From the NCBI GenBank assembly GCA_965227445.1, contig OZ245751.1, positions 6,076,001 through 6,140,000 on the forward strand: DNA of 64,000 nt, read 5' to 3'. Positions 36,001-43,541 of the stretch are shown here, one piece after another (positions within the stretch are counted from its first letter, which is position 1; each line of letters opens with the position of its first letter). Source of the DNA: DT-110 sp030148525 (GTDB lineage: Bacteria > Bacteroidota > Bacteroidia > Chitinophagales > Saprospiraceae). Both the position numbers and the translations under genes were made by a program. The notes under the pieces are model-generated. The model was not told the origin of the DNA and searched no databases. It saw only the letters and a list, made by a program, of their open reading frames with translations.

Positions 36001-38006
36001 TCGATGATCTGGAAGAGAAGATCGGTCCCCTGGAGACCATGCTGCTCAACAAAGAAGCCTACCAAAGCTTCGCCAGCGGCGATGGAGCTTGCCTGGGTTG
36101 TTCCGAGAAGTCGGTGATCCACCTCTTTATTGCCACCGTGGAATCCCTCATGCAACCGCGGATCCGCAAGCACGTGGCCAAACTAGAGGACCTGATCGCC
36201 CGTCTCGAGCAACACATTCAGCAAAAACTGATGGGGACGGTCGATATTACCGATGCCGACCGGGTCGCTCAGATCCTGGCACAATCCAAAGACCGGGACC
36301 TGACCATGTCGGGCATCGCCCAACAATTGGAAGCTGGTGCGGAAAGTCAGCCCATCGACCAGGAATGGCTGCGGGAAATGACCCAGTTACTGGCCAAACT
36401 AAAAAACCTCCATTGGAAGTATACGGATGGGCAAACCGGACAGGGACGATCCACTATGGGTATTTGCAATGCTACGGGCTGTACCTCGGTATGGGGCAGT
36501 ACCTATCCCTACAATCCGTATCCCTTCCCGTGGGCCAACCATTTATTCCAGGATTCCACCTCCATGGCCATGGGTATCTTCGAAGGCCACATGGCCAAGA
36601 TGGCCGAAGGCTTCCGGGCGATCCGCAAAGCGGAAATGGAGCTGGATGGTAAATACAACCGGGCGAAAAGTCGCGAATTCTTTACCTACTTCAACTGGCA
36701 TCAGTTTACGGAGGAAGAATGGTTGCTATGCCCGCCGGTAACAACGATCGGTGGGGACGGTGCTATGTACGATATCGGGTTCCAAAACCTGTCGCGCCTC
36801 ATGGCCTCCGGTAAGCCCATCAAGGTCATTGTCGTCGACACTCAGGTGTATTCCAATACCGGTGGTCAGGCTTGTACCTCCGGCTTCATCGGCCAGGTCT
36901 CCGATATGGCTCAGTACGGCAAAGTGCAGAAGGGTAAAGAAGAACCCCGTAAGGAGATCGGACTGATCGGTATGGCCCATCGTAATACCTACGTGTTGCA
37001 GGCATCATTGGCCAATACCAGCCAGATGATCGAGGGCTTCATCGACGGACTCACTACCCGGCGTCCGGCCCTGTTCAACCTGTATACCACCTGTCAGCCT
37101 GAACACGGAGTGGCCGATGATCTGGGTACCCACCAGGCCAAGCTGGCCCTGGAGTCGCGAGCGTATCCCATTTTCAAGTACAATCCCGACCACGGACTCA
37201 AGACGAGCGAAGCCTTTGATTTGAGCGGTAACCCCGCTATGGATCAGGTATGGCCGACCTACATGCTGAAGTATCTTGAAAACGGTCGGGAAAAAAGCAT
37301 GGAGATACCCATGACTTTTGCCGATTTCGCGATCACCGAAGGACGCTTTCGCAAGCATTTCCGCAAGGTGCCCCGCGAAGCCTGGCAAGACCACATGGTG
37401 CCCCTGGCCGACTTCCTGGAAATGGATGCAGCGGAACGCGAAGGCCATTATCCCTACATCTGGGCGGTGGACCGCAAACAGCAGCTTAGCCGCGTACTCG
37501 TGGCCCAGCCCATTGTGGAGTCGTGTGAAGATCGACGCAACTTCTGGATCCTGCTCCGCGACCTGGCTGGCGCGGATACCAAGCCCGCGGATGATCCGGC
37601 CGAGCTGGAAAGCCGGATCCGTACCGAGGTAGTTGGCAAGATCGCCCAGGGTTTGCTGCAACTGGCCGGTGATGATGGGGCTGGTCTGGTCGATCTGGCA
37701 GCGTCATCACCTACCGCTTCTGAGGAACCTAAGGAGCCCGCCAGTGATCCGGCTGATTATCTGGCCCCATGGCTGGAGACCGAGCACTGTACCGCCTGCG
37801 ATGAATGCGTCAACCTAAACGGTAACATCTTCGCCTATAACGGGGATAAGAAAGCCTACATCAAGGACCCTCACGGCGGCCCCTACGCAGACCTCGTCAA
37901 GGCAGCCGAGAAGTGTACGGCCAGGGTGATACATCCCGGTCTGCCTGCCGACCGCAACGATCCGGCTCAGGAGAAATGGATCAAACGCGGCGAGAAATTT
38001 AACTAA
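33096..38006 (+). CDS. Giant pyruvate:ferredoxin (2-oxoacid) oxidoreductase, fused
   Basis: 1636 residues, against about 1170-1200 for NifJ-type enzymes. Oxidatively decarboxylates pyruvate or a related 2-oxoacid to the acyl-CoA and reduces ferredoxin; cytoplasmic. Order: pyrimidine-binding domain (YPITPSTQMGEYW, from 1), domain II, gamma domain (HSIGGWGAITTGKNLA, about 490-720), [4Fe-4S] ligands NCTACGNCYTVCP (about 786), linker, TCKGCMACVEVC (about 919), TPP domain from GDGACLGCSEKS (about 994) with TTIGGDGAMYDIG and DTQVYSNTGGQ (about 1216-1250). A helical insert (about 1010-1110) splits the TPP domain, and an extra C-terminal cluster domain HCTACDECVNLN...KCTARVIHPG (about 1563-1610) may carry electrons to the reductase partners. 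Followed by rnfC, so electrons likely feed the Rnf and FNR encoded behind it. Confidence 0.93.
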   Translation: MPTKKDIIKYPGVRVAMDGNTAAIMCERNSSDAAGAYPITPSTQMGEYWADNAAKGYLNISDRPLIFIEPEGEHAAAAVTAGLSMTGLRAANFSSGQGIAYMHESLYAAVGKRLTYVLNIGARAMTKSTLNVHAGHDDYHAIDDTGFFQLFAKNAQHVADLNILAHRIAELALNPGVVAQDGFLTTHLIESLLLPERELIREFLGRPDDIIDTPTPAQRIIYGDTRRRIPELWDVDNPLMAGIVQNQDAYMQSVAAQRPFFFDHIKELTDQAFAEYAQLTGRRYDRVMTYRMEDADYVILGQGSVVPSAEVVADYLRKTRGIKVGVVDLVMFRPFPADRIGELLKGKKGVVVLERLDQPLAVDSPIMREVRSALHKCLENGSAKKNKPYPELASYSIKDFPALYSGSFGMGSRDLQPEGIVGAVENMLPDGDQKKQFYLSIDFIRDKPFTPKQRIYQESVAEAYPGVKDLAVRGSENPNLMPKEAITVRFHSIGGWGAITTGKNLAMTLFDLLGYDIKANPKYGSEKKGQPTTYYLSAAPEPIRINCEYYFVDVVLSPDPNVFKHTNALAGLKKGGVLIIQSEKKRPEQVWADIPKAYRKIIVDNEIRVFYIDGFRIAREEATDPELQLRMQGIAFQGAFFASSPLAQKAGLTDATLLKAIEAQVQKKFGSKGQRVVDDNMRVVKRGFDEVYEVTDKPLEVNQQAEANGAVANGLPAMLKSLPQSKSKLSDIHRFWEQTGEFYARGNGSDNLTDPFIGLSVMPAVSSVFRDMTGIRFEHPEWVPNNCTACGNCYTVCPDTAIPGLVSDLTDVLDTVVKRVQKRYGNLQHLPRAVRQMEGQIRQLLNGNRNGATVNNLIQDAIDEAVAGSNGDGSAARELEWFRDELGDFDFALTRPYYDLLEKDQPNSGGLFSITLNPTTCKGCMACVEVCNDDALRIVPQTDETVANLNKNWELWVDLPNTPDKYNRIDDLEEKIGPLETMLLNKEAYQSFASGDGACLGCSEKSVIHLFIATVESLMQPRIRKHVAKLEDLIARLEQHIQQKLMGTVDITDADRVAQILAQSKDRDLTMSGIAQQLEAGAESQPIDQEWLREMTQLLAKLKNLHWKYTDGQTGQGRSTMGICNATGCTSVWGSTYPYNPYPFPWANHLFQDSTSMAMGIFEGHMAKMAEGFRAIRKAEMELDGKYNRAKSREFFTYFNWHQFTEEEWLLCPPVTTIGGDGAMYDIGFQNLSRLMASGKPIKVIVVDTQVYSNTGGQACTSGFIGQVSDMAQYGKVQKGKEEPRKEIGLIGMAHRNTYVLQASLANTSQMIEGFIDGLTTRRPALFNLYTTCQPEHGVADDLGTHQAKLALESRAYPIFKYNPDHGLKTSEAFDLSGNPAMDQVWPTYMLKYLENGREKSMEIPMTFADFAITEGRFRKHFRKVPREAWQDHMVPLADFLEMDAAEREGHYPYIWAVDRKQQLSRVLVAQPIVESCEDRRNFWILLRDLAGADTKPADDPAELESRIRTEVVGKIAQGLLQLAGDDGAGLVDLAASSPTASEEPKEPASDPADYLAPWLETEHCTACDECVNLNGNIFAYNGDKKAYIKDPHGGPYADLVKAAEKCTARVIHPGLPADRNDPAQEKWIKRGEKFN

Positions 38007-38129
38007 CGGGAGGTTGGGCATAAGGCTATTTCACAAAGGAATAGTAGCGAAGGCCTAACCTCCCGGTACAGGGTAGTAGGTAGAGGGTATAGTGACTTCC
38101 GCATATCCTAATACCCTATACCTACTACC
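38004..38129. repeat. Composite hairpin and GGTANNN inverted array
   Basis: Starts in the PFOR stop codon. AACGGGAGGTTGGGC (38005-38019) pairs with GCCTAACCTCCCGG; then GGTAGTAGGTAGAGGGTAT (38072-38090) pairs with 38111-38129 with a single mismatch (19-bp stem, 20-nt loop). Inverted relative of the composite at 32460. No T-run, so an intrinsic terminator is not evident. Confidence 0.8.
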
Positions 38130-38149
38130 ATTATCTAAAAATTGAATCA

Positions 38150-38165
38150 GCCTTTCGGCAAAAAA
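38150..38165. repeat. T-run GAAA mini-hairpin, GCC/GGC form
   Basis: GCC-TTTC-GGC (38150-38159) then A6, 14 bp before the rnfC start. The A-rich stretch lies where Bacteroidota messages often have A-rich initiation regions. Confidence 0.7.
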
Positions 38166-38173
38166 CAGGACGC

Positions 38174-39514
38174 ATGACCCTGAATCTCTTTCGCAAAAAA
38201 ACCTTCAGGCACGGGGTACACCCGCCGGAGCACAAGGACCAAACGAATGGCCTGCCCATTCGGCAGTTCCCCTTTGCGCCGGTGATCATTCTGCCCATGT
38301 CGCAGCACATCGGTGCCCCTTCGAAGGTGATCGTACGGGAAGGGCAGGAAGTTATGCGCGGGCAACTTTTGGCGGAAGCCGACGGCTACGTATCGGTACC
38401 TACCCACGCTCCCGTATCGGGTCGCGTGCGCAAGATCGGTAACGTACCCACCATCTCGGGTCAGATGACTACGGGCATTTATCTGGAGCCGTTCCCCGGG
38501 GCTAGCCAGGCAGTCTGCGCCGGTACGCCGGTCGACCTGGACACCGCGACTCCCGATGCCATCCGCGATGGCATCCAGCGGGCGGGGATTGTAGGGCTGG
38601 GTGGCGCCGCCTTCCCTACACACGTAAAACTGAAAGTGCCGGAAGGCAAAACCTGTGAGGTCCTGATCATCAACGGAATTGAATGTGAGCCCTACCTCAC
38701 TACCGATCACCGCGTGATGTTGGAACAGGCCGGCGACATCTTTACCGGCATGCGGTACCTGCTGAAGGCCACCGGTGCCAGCCGGGCGATTATCGGCATC
38801 GAGGCCAACAAACCCGATGCTGCCGATCACCTTTCACGGGAAATGCCGACGGACCTGCCGGCGACGGTCGAAGTATTGCCGGTGAAGTATCCGCAGGGAG
38901 CCGAAAAGATGCTAATCACTGCCCTGTTGGGACGCGAAGTTCCCTCCGGTGGCTTGCCCATCGACGTGGGCGTGGTTTCCGTTAACGTAGCCACCTGCGC
39001 GGAGATCGGCCGCCTGCTGCCCACCGGACGAGGTATCCAGGAGCGGGTGGTGACCATTACCGGTCCCGGCGTGGAGAAGAAGGGCAATTACCTGATACCG
39101 ATCGGTACGCCCCTGCGCTTCGTCCTCGAGCAAGTGGGAGCCTCCGAACGCATCAGCGAGGTGTATATGGGCGGGCCCATGATGGGCGTGGCGGTATCCA
39201 ACCTCGATATATCCATTGTGAAGGGGACTTCGGGCATTGTGGTTTTCCCGGAGGAGGACGTTTGGCATCCCGAAAAAGTATACCCCTGTATCAAGTGCGG
39301 GGCTTGCCTCGACGCCTGTCCGCTTTCGCTAAATCCGTCGCAACTGGGAATTCTGGCAAAACACGAGTCGTACGATCTGATGGCCGAGGATTACCACCTG
39401 ATGGATTGCTTTGAGTGTGGATCCTGTGCCTACGTATGCCCCTCGAATATACCGCTAACCCAATATTTTCGGATCGCCAAACGCACGGTGAAGCAACGCC
39501 GCGCCAAAGCCTAA
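38174..39514 (+). CDS. rnfC: Ion-translocating electron transport complex subunit C
   Basis: 446 residues. RnfC carries the NADH/FMN site and two [4Fe-4S] clusters on the cytoplasmic face. N-terminal barrel-sandwich (GAPSKVIVREGQEVMRGQLL, ISAPVSGRV-type), then the Nuo51-like domain (VGLGGAAFPTHVKL, INGIECEPYL), SLBB-like part, and two cluster motifs CIKCGACLDACP and CFECGSCAYVCP near the end. The start at 38174 is preceded by the A6 of the mini-hairpin. First gene of rnfCDGEA, 168 bp behind the oxidoreductase. Confidence 0.95.
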   Translation: MTLNLFRKKTFRHGVHPPEHKDQTNGLPIRQFPFAPVIILPMSQHIGAPSKVIVREGQEVMRGQLLAEADGYVSVPTHAPVSGRVRKIGNVPTISGQMTTGIYLEPFPGASQAVCAGTPVDLDTATPDAIRDGIQRAGIVGLGGAAFPTHVKLKVPEGKTCEVLIINGIECEPYLTTDHRVMLEQAGDIFTGMRYLLKATGASRAIIGIEANKPDAADHLSREMPTDLPATVEVLPVKYPQGAEKMLITALLGREVPSGGLPIDVGVVSVNVATCAEIGRLLPTGRGIQERVVTITGPGVEKKGNYLIPIGTPLRFVLEQVGASERISEVYMGGPMMGVAVSNLDISIVKGTSGIVVFPEEDVWHPEKVYPCIKCGACLDACPLSLNPSQLGILAKHESYDLMAEDYHLMDCFECGSCAYVCPSNIPLTQYFRIAKRTVKQRRAKA

Positions 39515-39523
39515 TTGAATAGC

Positions 39524-40546
39524 ATGGTGCAGTCAACCCTACGGATCAGCTCATCGCCCCATTTGAAGCGGCGCACTACCACCGATGCCATTATGCGCAA
39601 CGTAGTTTGGGCTATGCTTCCGGTGGCGGCCTTTGCGGTGTACAGCTTTGGGCTGGGCACGCTGATGCTGTTGATGACGACCACTGTAACCTGCGTGCTG
39701 ACCGAGCATGTTTTGTGCCGACTGTCGGGTAAGGAAAGTACTATTTCCGACTGGTCAGCCGTGATCACGGGCTTATTGCTGGGACTTACCCTGCCCCCGA
39801 TCTTCCCTTTATGGATGGCCTTCGTGGGCAGTGTGATCGCTATGGGACTGGGCAAATTCATCTTTGGAGGGCTGGGCTATAATGTATTCAACCCCGCTCT
39901 GGTGGGCCGGGCGGTACTGCAAGCTGCCTTTCCGGCCGCCATTACCACCTGGTACCCGGCTTTTACGGCCAATCGCTTTACCGAGGTGGCTACCTCTACA
40001 CTGGCGTTGCCCTTTATGCGTCCGCCGACTGTGGATGTAGTTTCCGGAGCCACCCCTCTGGCGGCCTTCAAATTTGAGGGTGTCCGAACCGAGACCACCG
40101 ATCTGGCCCTGGGGCTGATCAGTGGATCCACGGGCGAGACCTGTGCGTTGCTCATTATCCTGGGCGGCATCTACCTGATCGCCCGCAAGATGATGAACTG
40201 GCGGATCCCGGTAGCGGTGCTGGGTAGTGCTTTTGCCCTGAGCGGACTGTTCTACCTGATCGATCCCGGCACGTATCCGCACCCGGTCTTTATGCTGTTC
40301 TCGGGTGGGCTGATGCTGGGAGCTGTATTCATGGCCACCGATATGGTGGCATCCCCGCTGACGCCCCGCGGCGTATGGGTGTACGGTGCTTTTATCGGTG
40401 CCGTAACCATCGTCATCCGTTTGTGGGGCGGCTTGCCGGAAGGTGTGATGTATGCCATTCTATTAGCGAACGCGGTTTCGCCCCACATCGACGGTTGGAT
40501 ACAGCCGCGGGTGTACGGGACGACCAAAAAAGCGGTAATGACATGA
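39524..40546 (+). CDS. rnfD: Ion-translocating electron transport complex subunit D
   Basis: 340 residues, about nine or ten membrane helices. Covalent FMN site reads VSGATPLAAFK (Thr in S-G-A-T). Other family segments: LGYNVFNPALVGRAVLQAAFP and FMATDMVASPLTPRG. ATG at 39524 is chosen over a TTG at 39515. It lies 9 bp behind rnfC and overlaps rnfG by ATGA. Thought to carry ions across the membrane with RnfA and RnfE. Confidence 0.95.
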   Translation: MVQSTLRISSSPHLKRRTTTDAIMRNVVWAMLPVAAFAVYSFGLGTLMLLMTTTVTCVLTEHVLCRLSGKESTISDWSAVITGLLLGLTLPPIFPLWMAFVGSVIAMGLGKFIFGGLGYNVFNPALVGRAVLQAAFPAAITTWYPAFTANRFTEVATSTLALPFMRPPTVDVVSGATPLAAFKFEGVRTETTDLALGLISGSTGETCALLIILGGIYLIARKMMNWRIPVAVLGSAFALSGLFYLIDPGTYPHPVFMLFSGGLMLGAVFMATDMVASPLTPRGVWVYGAFIGAVTIVIRLWGGLPEGVMYAILLANAVSPHIDGWIQPRVYGTTKKAVMT

Positions 40547-41247
40547 CAGCATCAACCCAACAACAACCGGTACCGGCCGCTCGCCGGAGTGGCAAAATGC
40601 TCCGTGCTATGGTGGGCATTGGCATCCTTTGTGGACTGCTGATCGTGCTGACCTACGAGGGCACCCTGCCCATGATCGAAGCCAACCGGGCCGAAGCTTT
40701 GGAAAAAGCCATTTTTCAGGTTGTTCCGGGGACTGAGGAAACCCGAGCCTTCCGGTGGACGGGGGAAGGGTTCGCTCCGCTCACCGCGGGTCAAACGGCG
40801 GAAGAGGAGCTTATTTACGCGGGCTATAACAGTTCAGGCGAACTACTGGGACTGGCCATACCTGCCAGTGGTCAGGGCTACGCCGATGTGATCAGCATTC
40901 TGTATGGCTACGATCCGGACCGGGAGATGATCATTGGATTCTACGTACTGGAAAGTAAAGAGACCCCCGGACTGGGCGATAAGATCGAAAAGGACGAGGA
41001 TTTCTTATCCAACGTCACATCGCTGGAAGTCCCGCTGAAGGAGGACAAGACGGCGGTGGCCAATCCGATCGTACCCGTGAAGAGTGGCCAGAAAACCCAG
41101 CCCTGGGAGGTGGATTGCATATCGGGAGCGACGATCTCGTCGCGCGCCATTGGCGATATGCTGAGTGCGAGCACGGTTCGCTGGGCCCCTTTGATCCAGG
41201 CGCACCAATCCGATTTTACCAACGCCAAGAACGCAACGCATGACTAA
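40543..41247 (+). CDS. rnfG: Ion-translocating electron transport complex subunit G
   Basis: 234 residues. One N-terminal membrane helix (LRAMVGIGILCGLLIVLTYE) and a periplasmic FMN-binding domain with GYADVISILYGYD, LESKETPGLGDKIE and the covalent flavin motif CISGATISSRAIGDML (Thr of S-G-A-T). The start overlaps rnfD by four bases and the end overlaps rnfE by eight, so translation is coupled. Confidence 0.94.
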   Translation: MTASTQQQPVPAARRSGKMLRAMVGIGILCGLLIVLTYEGTLPMIEANRAEALEKAIFQVVPGTEETRAFRWTGEGFAPLTAGQTAEEELIYAGYNSSGELLGLAIPASGQGYADVISILYGYDPDREMIIGFYVLESKETPGLGDKIEKDEDFLSNVTSLEVPLKEDKTAVANPIVPVKSGQKTQPWEVDCISGATISSRAIGDMLSASTVRWAPLIQAHQSDFTNAKNATHD

Positions 41248-41881
41248 GCTACCGAATAATACCGAAGGAGTTTCCACCGCACTACCTGCCACCGACGCCT
41301 TCATCAAAGGCTTGTGGCGCGATAATCCGGTATTCGTGCAAGTACTGGGGATGTGCCCCGTTCTGGCCGTATCAAATACGGCCGTCAATGCCCTGGCCAT
41401 GGGACTGGCGACGACCTTCGTGCTGTTGATGTCAAACGTATTGGTCTCGCTGTTGCGGAAGGTCATTCCCAAGCAGGTGCGCATTGCCAGCTACATCCTG
41501 ATCATCGCCACCTTCGTGACGATCACCGATTACGCCATTCAGGCGATCAGCGTGGAATTGCATAAGAGCCTGGGCGCCTTTATTGCTCTCATTGTCGTGA
41601 ACTGCCTCATTCTGAGCCGGGCCGAGGCCTTTGCCTCCAAGAATACGCCGGGGCGCTCAGTACTCGACGCCCTCGGCATGGGGATCGGATTCACCTTTGC
41701 ACTCTTCTGTCTGGGGGCCGTACGCGAACTACTGGGCAATGGCAGTCTGTTCGGGGCGGCGATCTTTCCGGCGGGATTCCAGCCCTGGATCGTGATGATC
41801 CTGCCGGCCGGTGGCTTTTTCACCCTGGCGCTCTGGTTACTGATTTTTAACGCAGCGAAAGCTAAAACCACCAACGCATGA
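41240..41881 (+). CDS. rnfE: Ion-translocating electron transport complex subunit E
   Basis: 213 residues, six helices. Cysteines in QVLGMCPVLAVSNT and VVNCLILSRAEAF supply half of the ligands of the intramembrane [2Fe-2S] cluster shared with RnfA. Family signature ALGMGIGFTFALFCLGAVRE present. Overlaps rnfG and rnfA. Confidence 0.95.
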   Translation: MTKLPNNTEGVSTALPATDAFIKGLWRDNPVFVQVLGMCPVLAVSNTAVNALAMGLATTFVLLMSNVLVSLLRKVIPKQVRIASYILIIATFVTITDYAIQAISVELHKSLGAFIALIVVNCLILSRAEAFASKNTPGRSVLDALGMGIGFTFALFCLGAVRELLGNGSLFGAAIFPAGFQPWIVMILPAGGFFTLALWLLIFNAAKAKTTNA

Positions 41882-42462
41882 ATTCGGAACCGCTGTGGAA
41901 CATATTTATCAACGCCAGTCTGGTCAACAACTTTGTACTGGCTTATTTCCTGGGAATTTGTCCCTTCCTGGGGGTGTCGGGTAAGCTCGAGACCGCCAGC
42001 AAGATGGGTGGAGCGGTCATGTTCGTGATGCTTATAAGCTCCATGTGTGCCTATGGTATCCACCATTTATTGGTAGCGATCGATGCACCCTACCTGGAAT
42101 TGATCAGCTTCATTGTGGTGATCGCCTCCACGGTGCAGTTGGTGGAAATGTTCATCAAAAAAATGAGTCCGGCCCTGTTCCGGTCGTTGGGGATCTTTTT
42201 ACCCCTGATTACGACCAATTGTGCGATTCTTGGACTGGCGCTCTTTCAAACGAATAAGGGCTACGACTTTGTCCAGAGCCTGGTATACGCCCTGGGTGCC
42301 GGTGCCGGTTTTACGCTGGCCCTGGTGCTGATTGCCGGACTCCGCGAAAAGCTGGGACTGGCCGATGTGCCCGACGTGGTAAAGGGCGCAGCCCTGACCC
42401 TGTTCATTGCGGGCATTTTGTCGCTTACGTTTATGGGCTTTGCCGGATTAGGCGGCCAGTAA
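41878..42462 (+). CDS. rnfA: Ion-translocating electron transport complex subunit A
   Basis: 194 residues, six helices. Cys in YFLGICPFLGVSGKL and TTNCAILGLALF give the other half of the RnfA/E iron-sulfur site. Begins in a 4-bp overlap with rnfE. In most Rnf operons rnfB is adjacent to rnfA; here two other genes lie between. Confidence 0.95.
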   Translation: MNSEPLWNIFINASLVNNFVLAYFLGICPFLGVSGKLETASKMGGAVMFVMLISSMCAYGIHHLLVAIDAPYLELISFIVVIASTVQLVEMFIKKMSPALFRSLGIFLPLITTNCAILGLALFQTNKGYDFVQSLVYALGAGAGFTLALVLIAGLREKLGLADVPDVVKGAALTLFIAGILSLTFMGFAGLGGQ

Positions 42463-42474
42463 AATATACCGTTT

Positions 42475-42675
42475 ATGCTAAGCAGCTTTTTGACAGCAAT
42501 GCTGGGGATTGTGGGCCTGATGATCGGCTGGATGCTGGTACAGGCTGGCTGGCGTCGCGCTTTTGCCGATTACGTCGAGGAAGAAGACGTACTGGCGGAG
42601 CGGCGCAGTTGTGGCAACTGCGGCTGTAGTACGACCTGCCGGCGCCCCGTTTCAAACACCTCTAAAAAATCATAG
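42475..42675 (+). CDS. NqrM-like small cysteine membrane protein
   Basis: 66 residues: one N-terminal membrane helix (about 5-25), a short acidic linker and a cysteine motif RSCGNCGCSTTCRR (Cys 46, 49, 51, 55). This is the architecture of NqrM (DUF539), which supports assembly of the iron centre between NqrD and NqrE, the homologues of RnfE and RnfA. Lying 12 bp behind rnfA and 2 bp before the FNR gene, it is best read as an iron-delivery factor for RnfA/E (inference). Exact family membership cannot be proven by eye. Confidence 0.65.
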   Translation: MLSSFLTAMLGIVGLMIGWMLVQAGWRRAFADYVEEEDVLAERRSCGNCGCSTTCRRPVSNTSKKS

Positions 42676-42677
42676 CT

Positions 42678-43535
42678 ATGGCACAACTTGCTGATTTAAA
42701 TACCGACCAGTCCTTCGTTGCCAAGGTCCTGCAGACCGAACGACTCACACCTGCCGATACGGAGGAAGTACGGGAGATCCAGCTCGAGGTCCAGGAGCCC
42801 GCCTTTCGCTGTTCCGTGGATCAGAGCTTTGGGGTACTCATCAACCTGACCGATGATTTTGGTCCGCGCTGTCACCATCGCCTGTATAGCGTAGCCGACG
42901 TGCCCAGTAAAACCAACGGTAAACAACGACTTACCATGCTGGTGAAACGTTGCAATTACGTGGATGAATTCAGTGGCGAGCTCCAGCACGGAGTGGCATC
43001 CAATTATCTTTGTGACCGCGAGGCAGGTGATACCATCAACATTACCGGGCCACACCACCTGCCCTTTGAGGTGCCGGCTGATACCTCCGCCAATATCATT
43101 ATGATCGGCATGGGTACCGGGATCGCACCGTTCCGGTCTTTTGTAAAGCACATTTACAACTACGGTCCGGAATGGACGGGCAAGATTCGTTTATTCTACG
43201 GAGCGCGGTCCGGTCTGGAATTGCTCTACCTCAACGATAAGGATGGTGACCTCACCAATTACTACGACCGCGACACCTTTGAGGCTTTCGCGGCCCTGAG
43301 TCCGCGTCCGGCTTTCGACGATCCCATTGATCTGGATAAAGCCATCGAAGAGCGGGCGACCGAGATCCTGGAGATGCTGAGGTACACCAATACGTACGTG
43401 TATGTAGCTGGCTATGCCAAGGTCAAGGATATGCTTGATCAGGCTTTCGCCAAAATTATGGGCTCCAGGGAAAAATGGGCCGTGCGCAAAGCGGAATTGG
43501 TGGCCGGCAATAAGTGGGCCGAAATCTTATACTAA
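42678..43535 (+). CDS. Plant-type ferredoxin-NADP+ reductase
   Basis: 285 residues. Passes electrons between ferredoxin and NADP(H) through FAD; cytoplasmic. FAD motif RLYSVADVP (68-76), GVASNYLCD (105-113, like the GxCSNFLCD of chloroplast and cyanobacterial enzymes), NADP-binding GMGTGIAPFRSF (144-155), YVAGYAKVKDML, and the terminal tyrosine (...WAEILY) that stacks on the flavin. It sits inside the rnf operon between rnfA and rnfB, which suggests that reduced ferredoxin from the oxidoreductase can be shared between Rnf (NADH) and this enzyme (NADPH). Confidence 0.9.
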   Translation: MAQLADLNTDQSFVAKVLQTERLTPADTEEVREIQLEVQEPAFRCSVDQSFGVLINLTDDFGPRCHHRLYSVADVPSKTNGKQRLTMLVKRCNYVDEFSGELQHGVASNYLCDREAGDTINITGPHHLPFEVPADTSANIIMIGMGTGIAPFRSFVKHIYNYGPEWTGKIRLFYGARSGLELLYLNDKDGDLTNYYDRDTFEAFAALSPRPAFDDPIDLDKAIEERATEILEMLRYTNTYVYVAGYAKVKDMLDQAFAKIMGSREKWAVRKAELVAGNKWAEILY

Positions 43536-43541
43536 CTGCCT

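Noticed and set aside
38004..38129. Intrinsic terminator between PFOR and rnfC
   Set aside because: Strong stems but no following T-run; co-transcription with rnfC remains possible.
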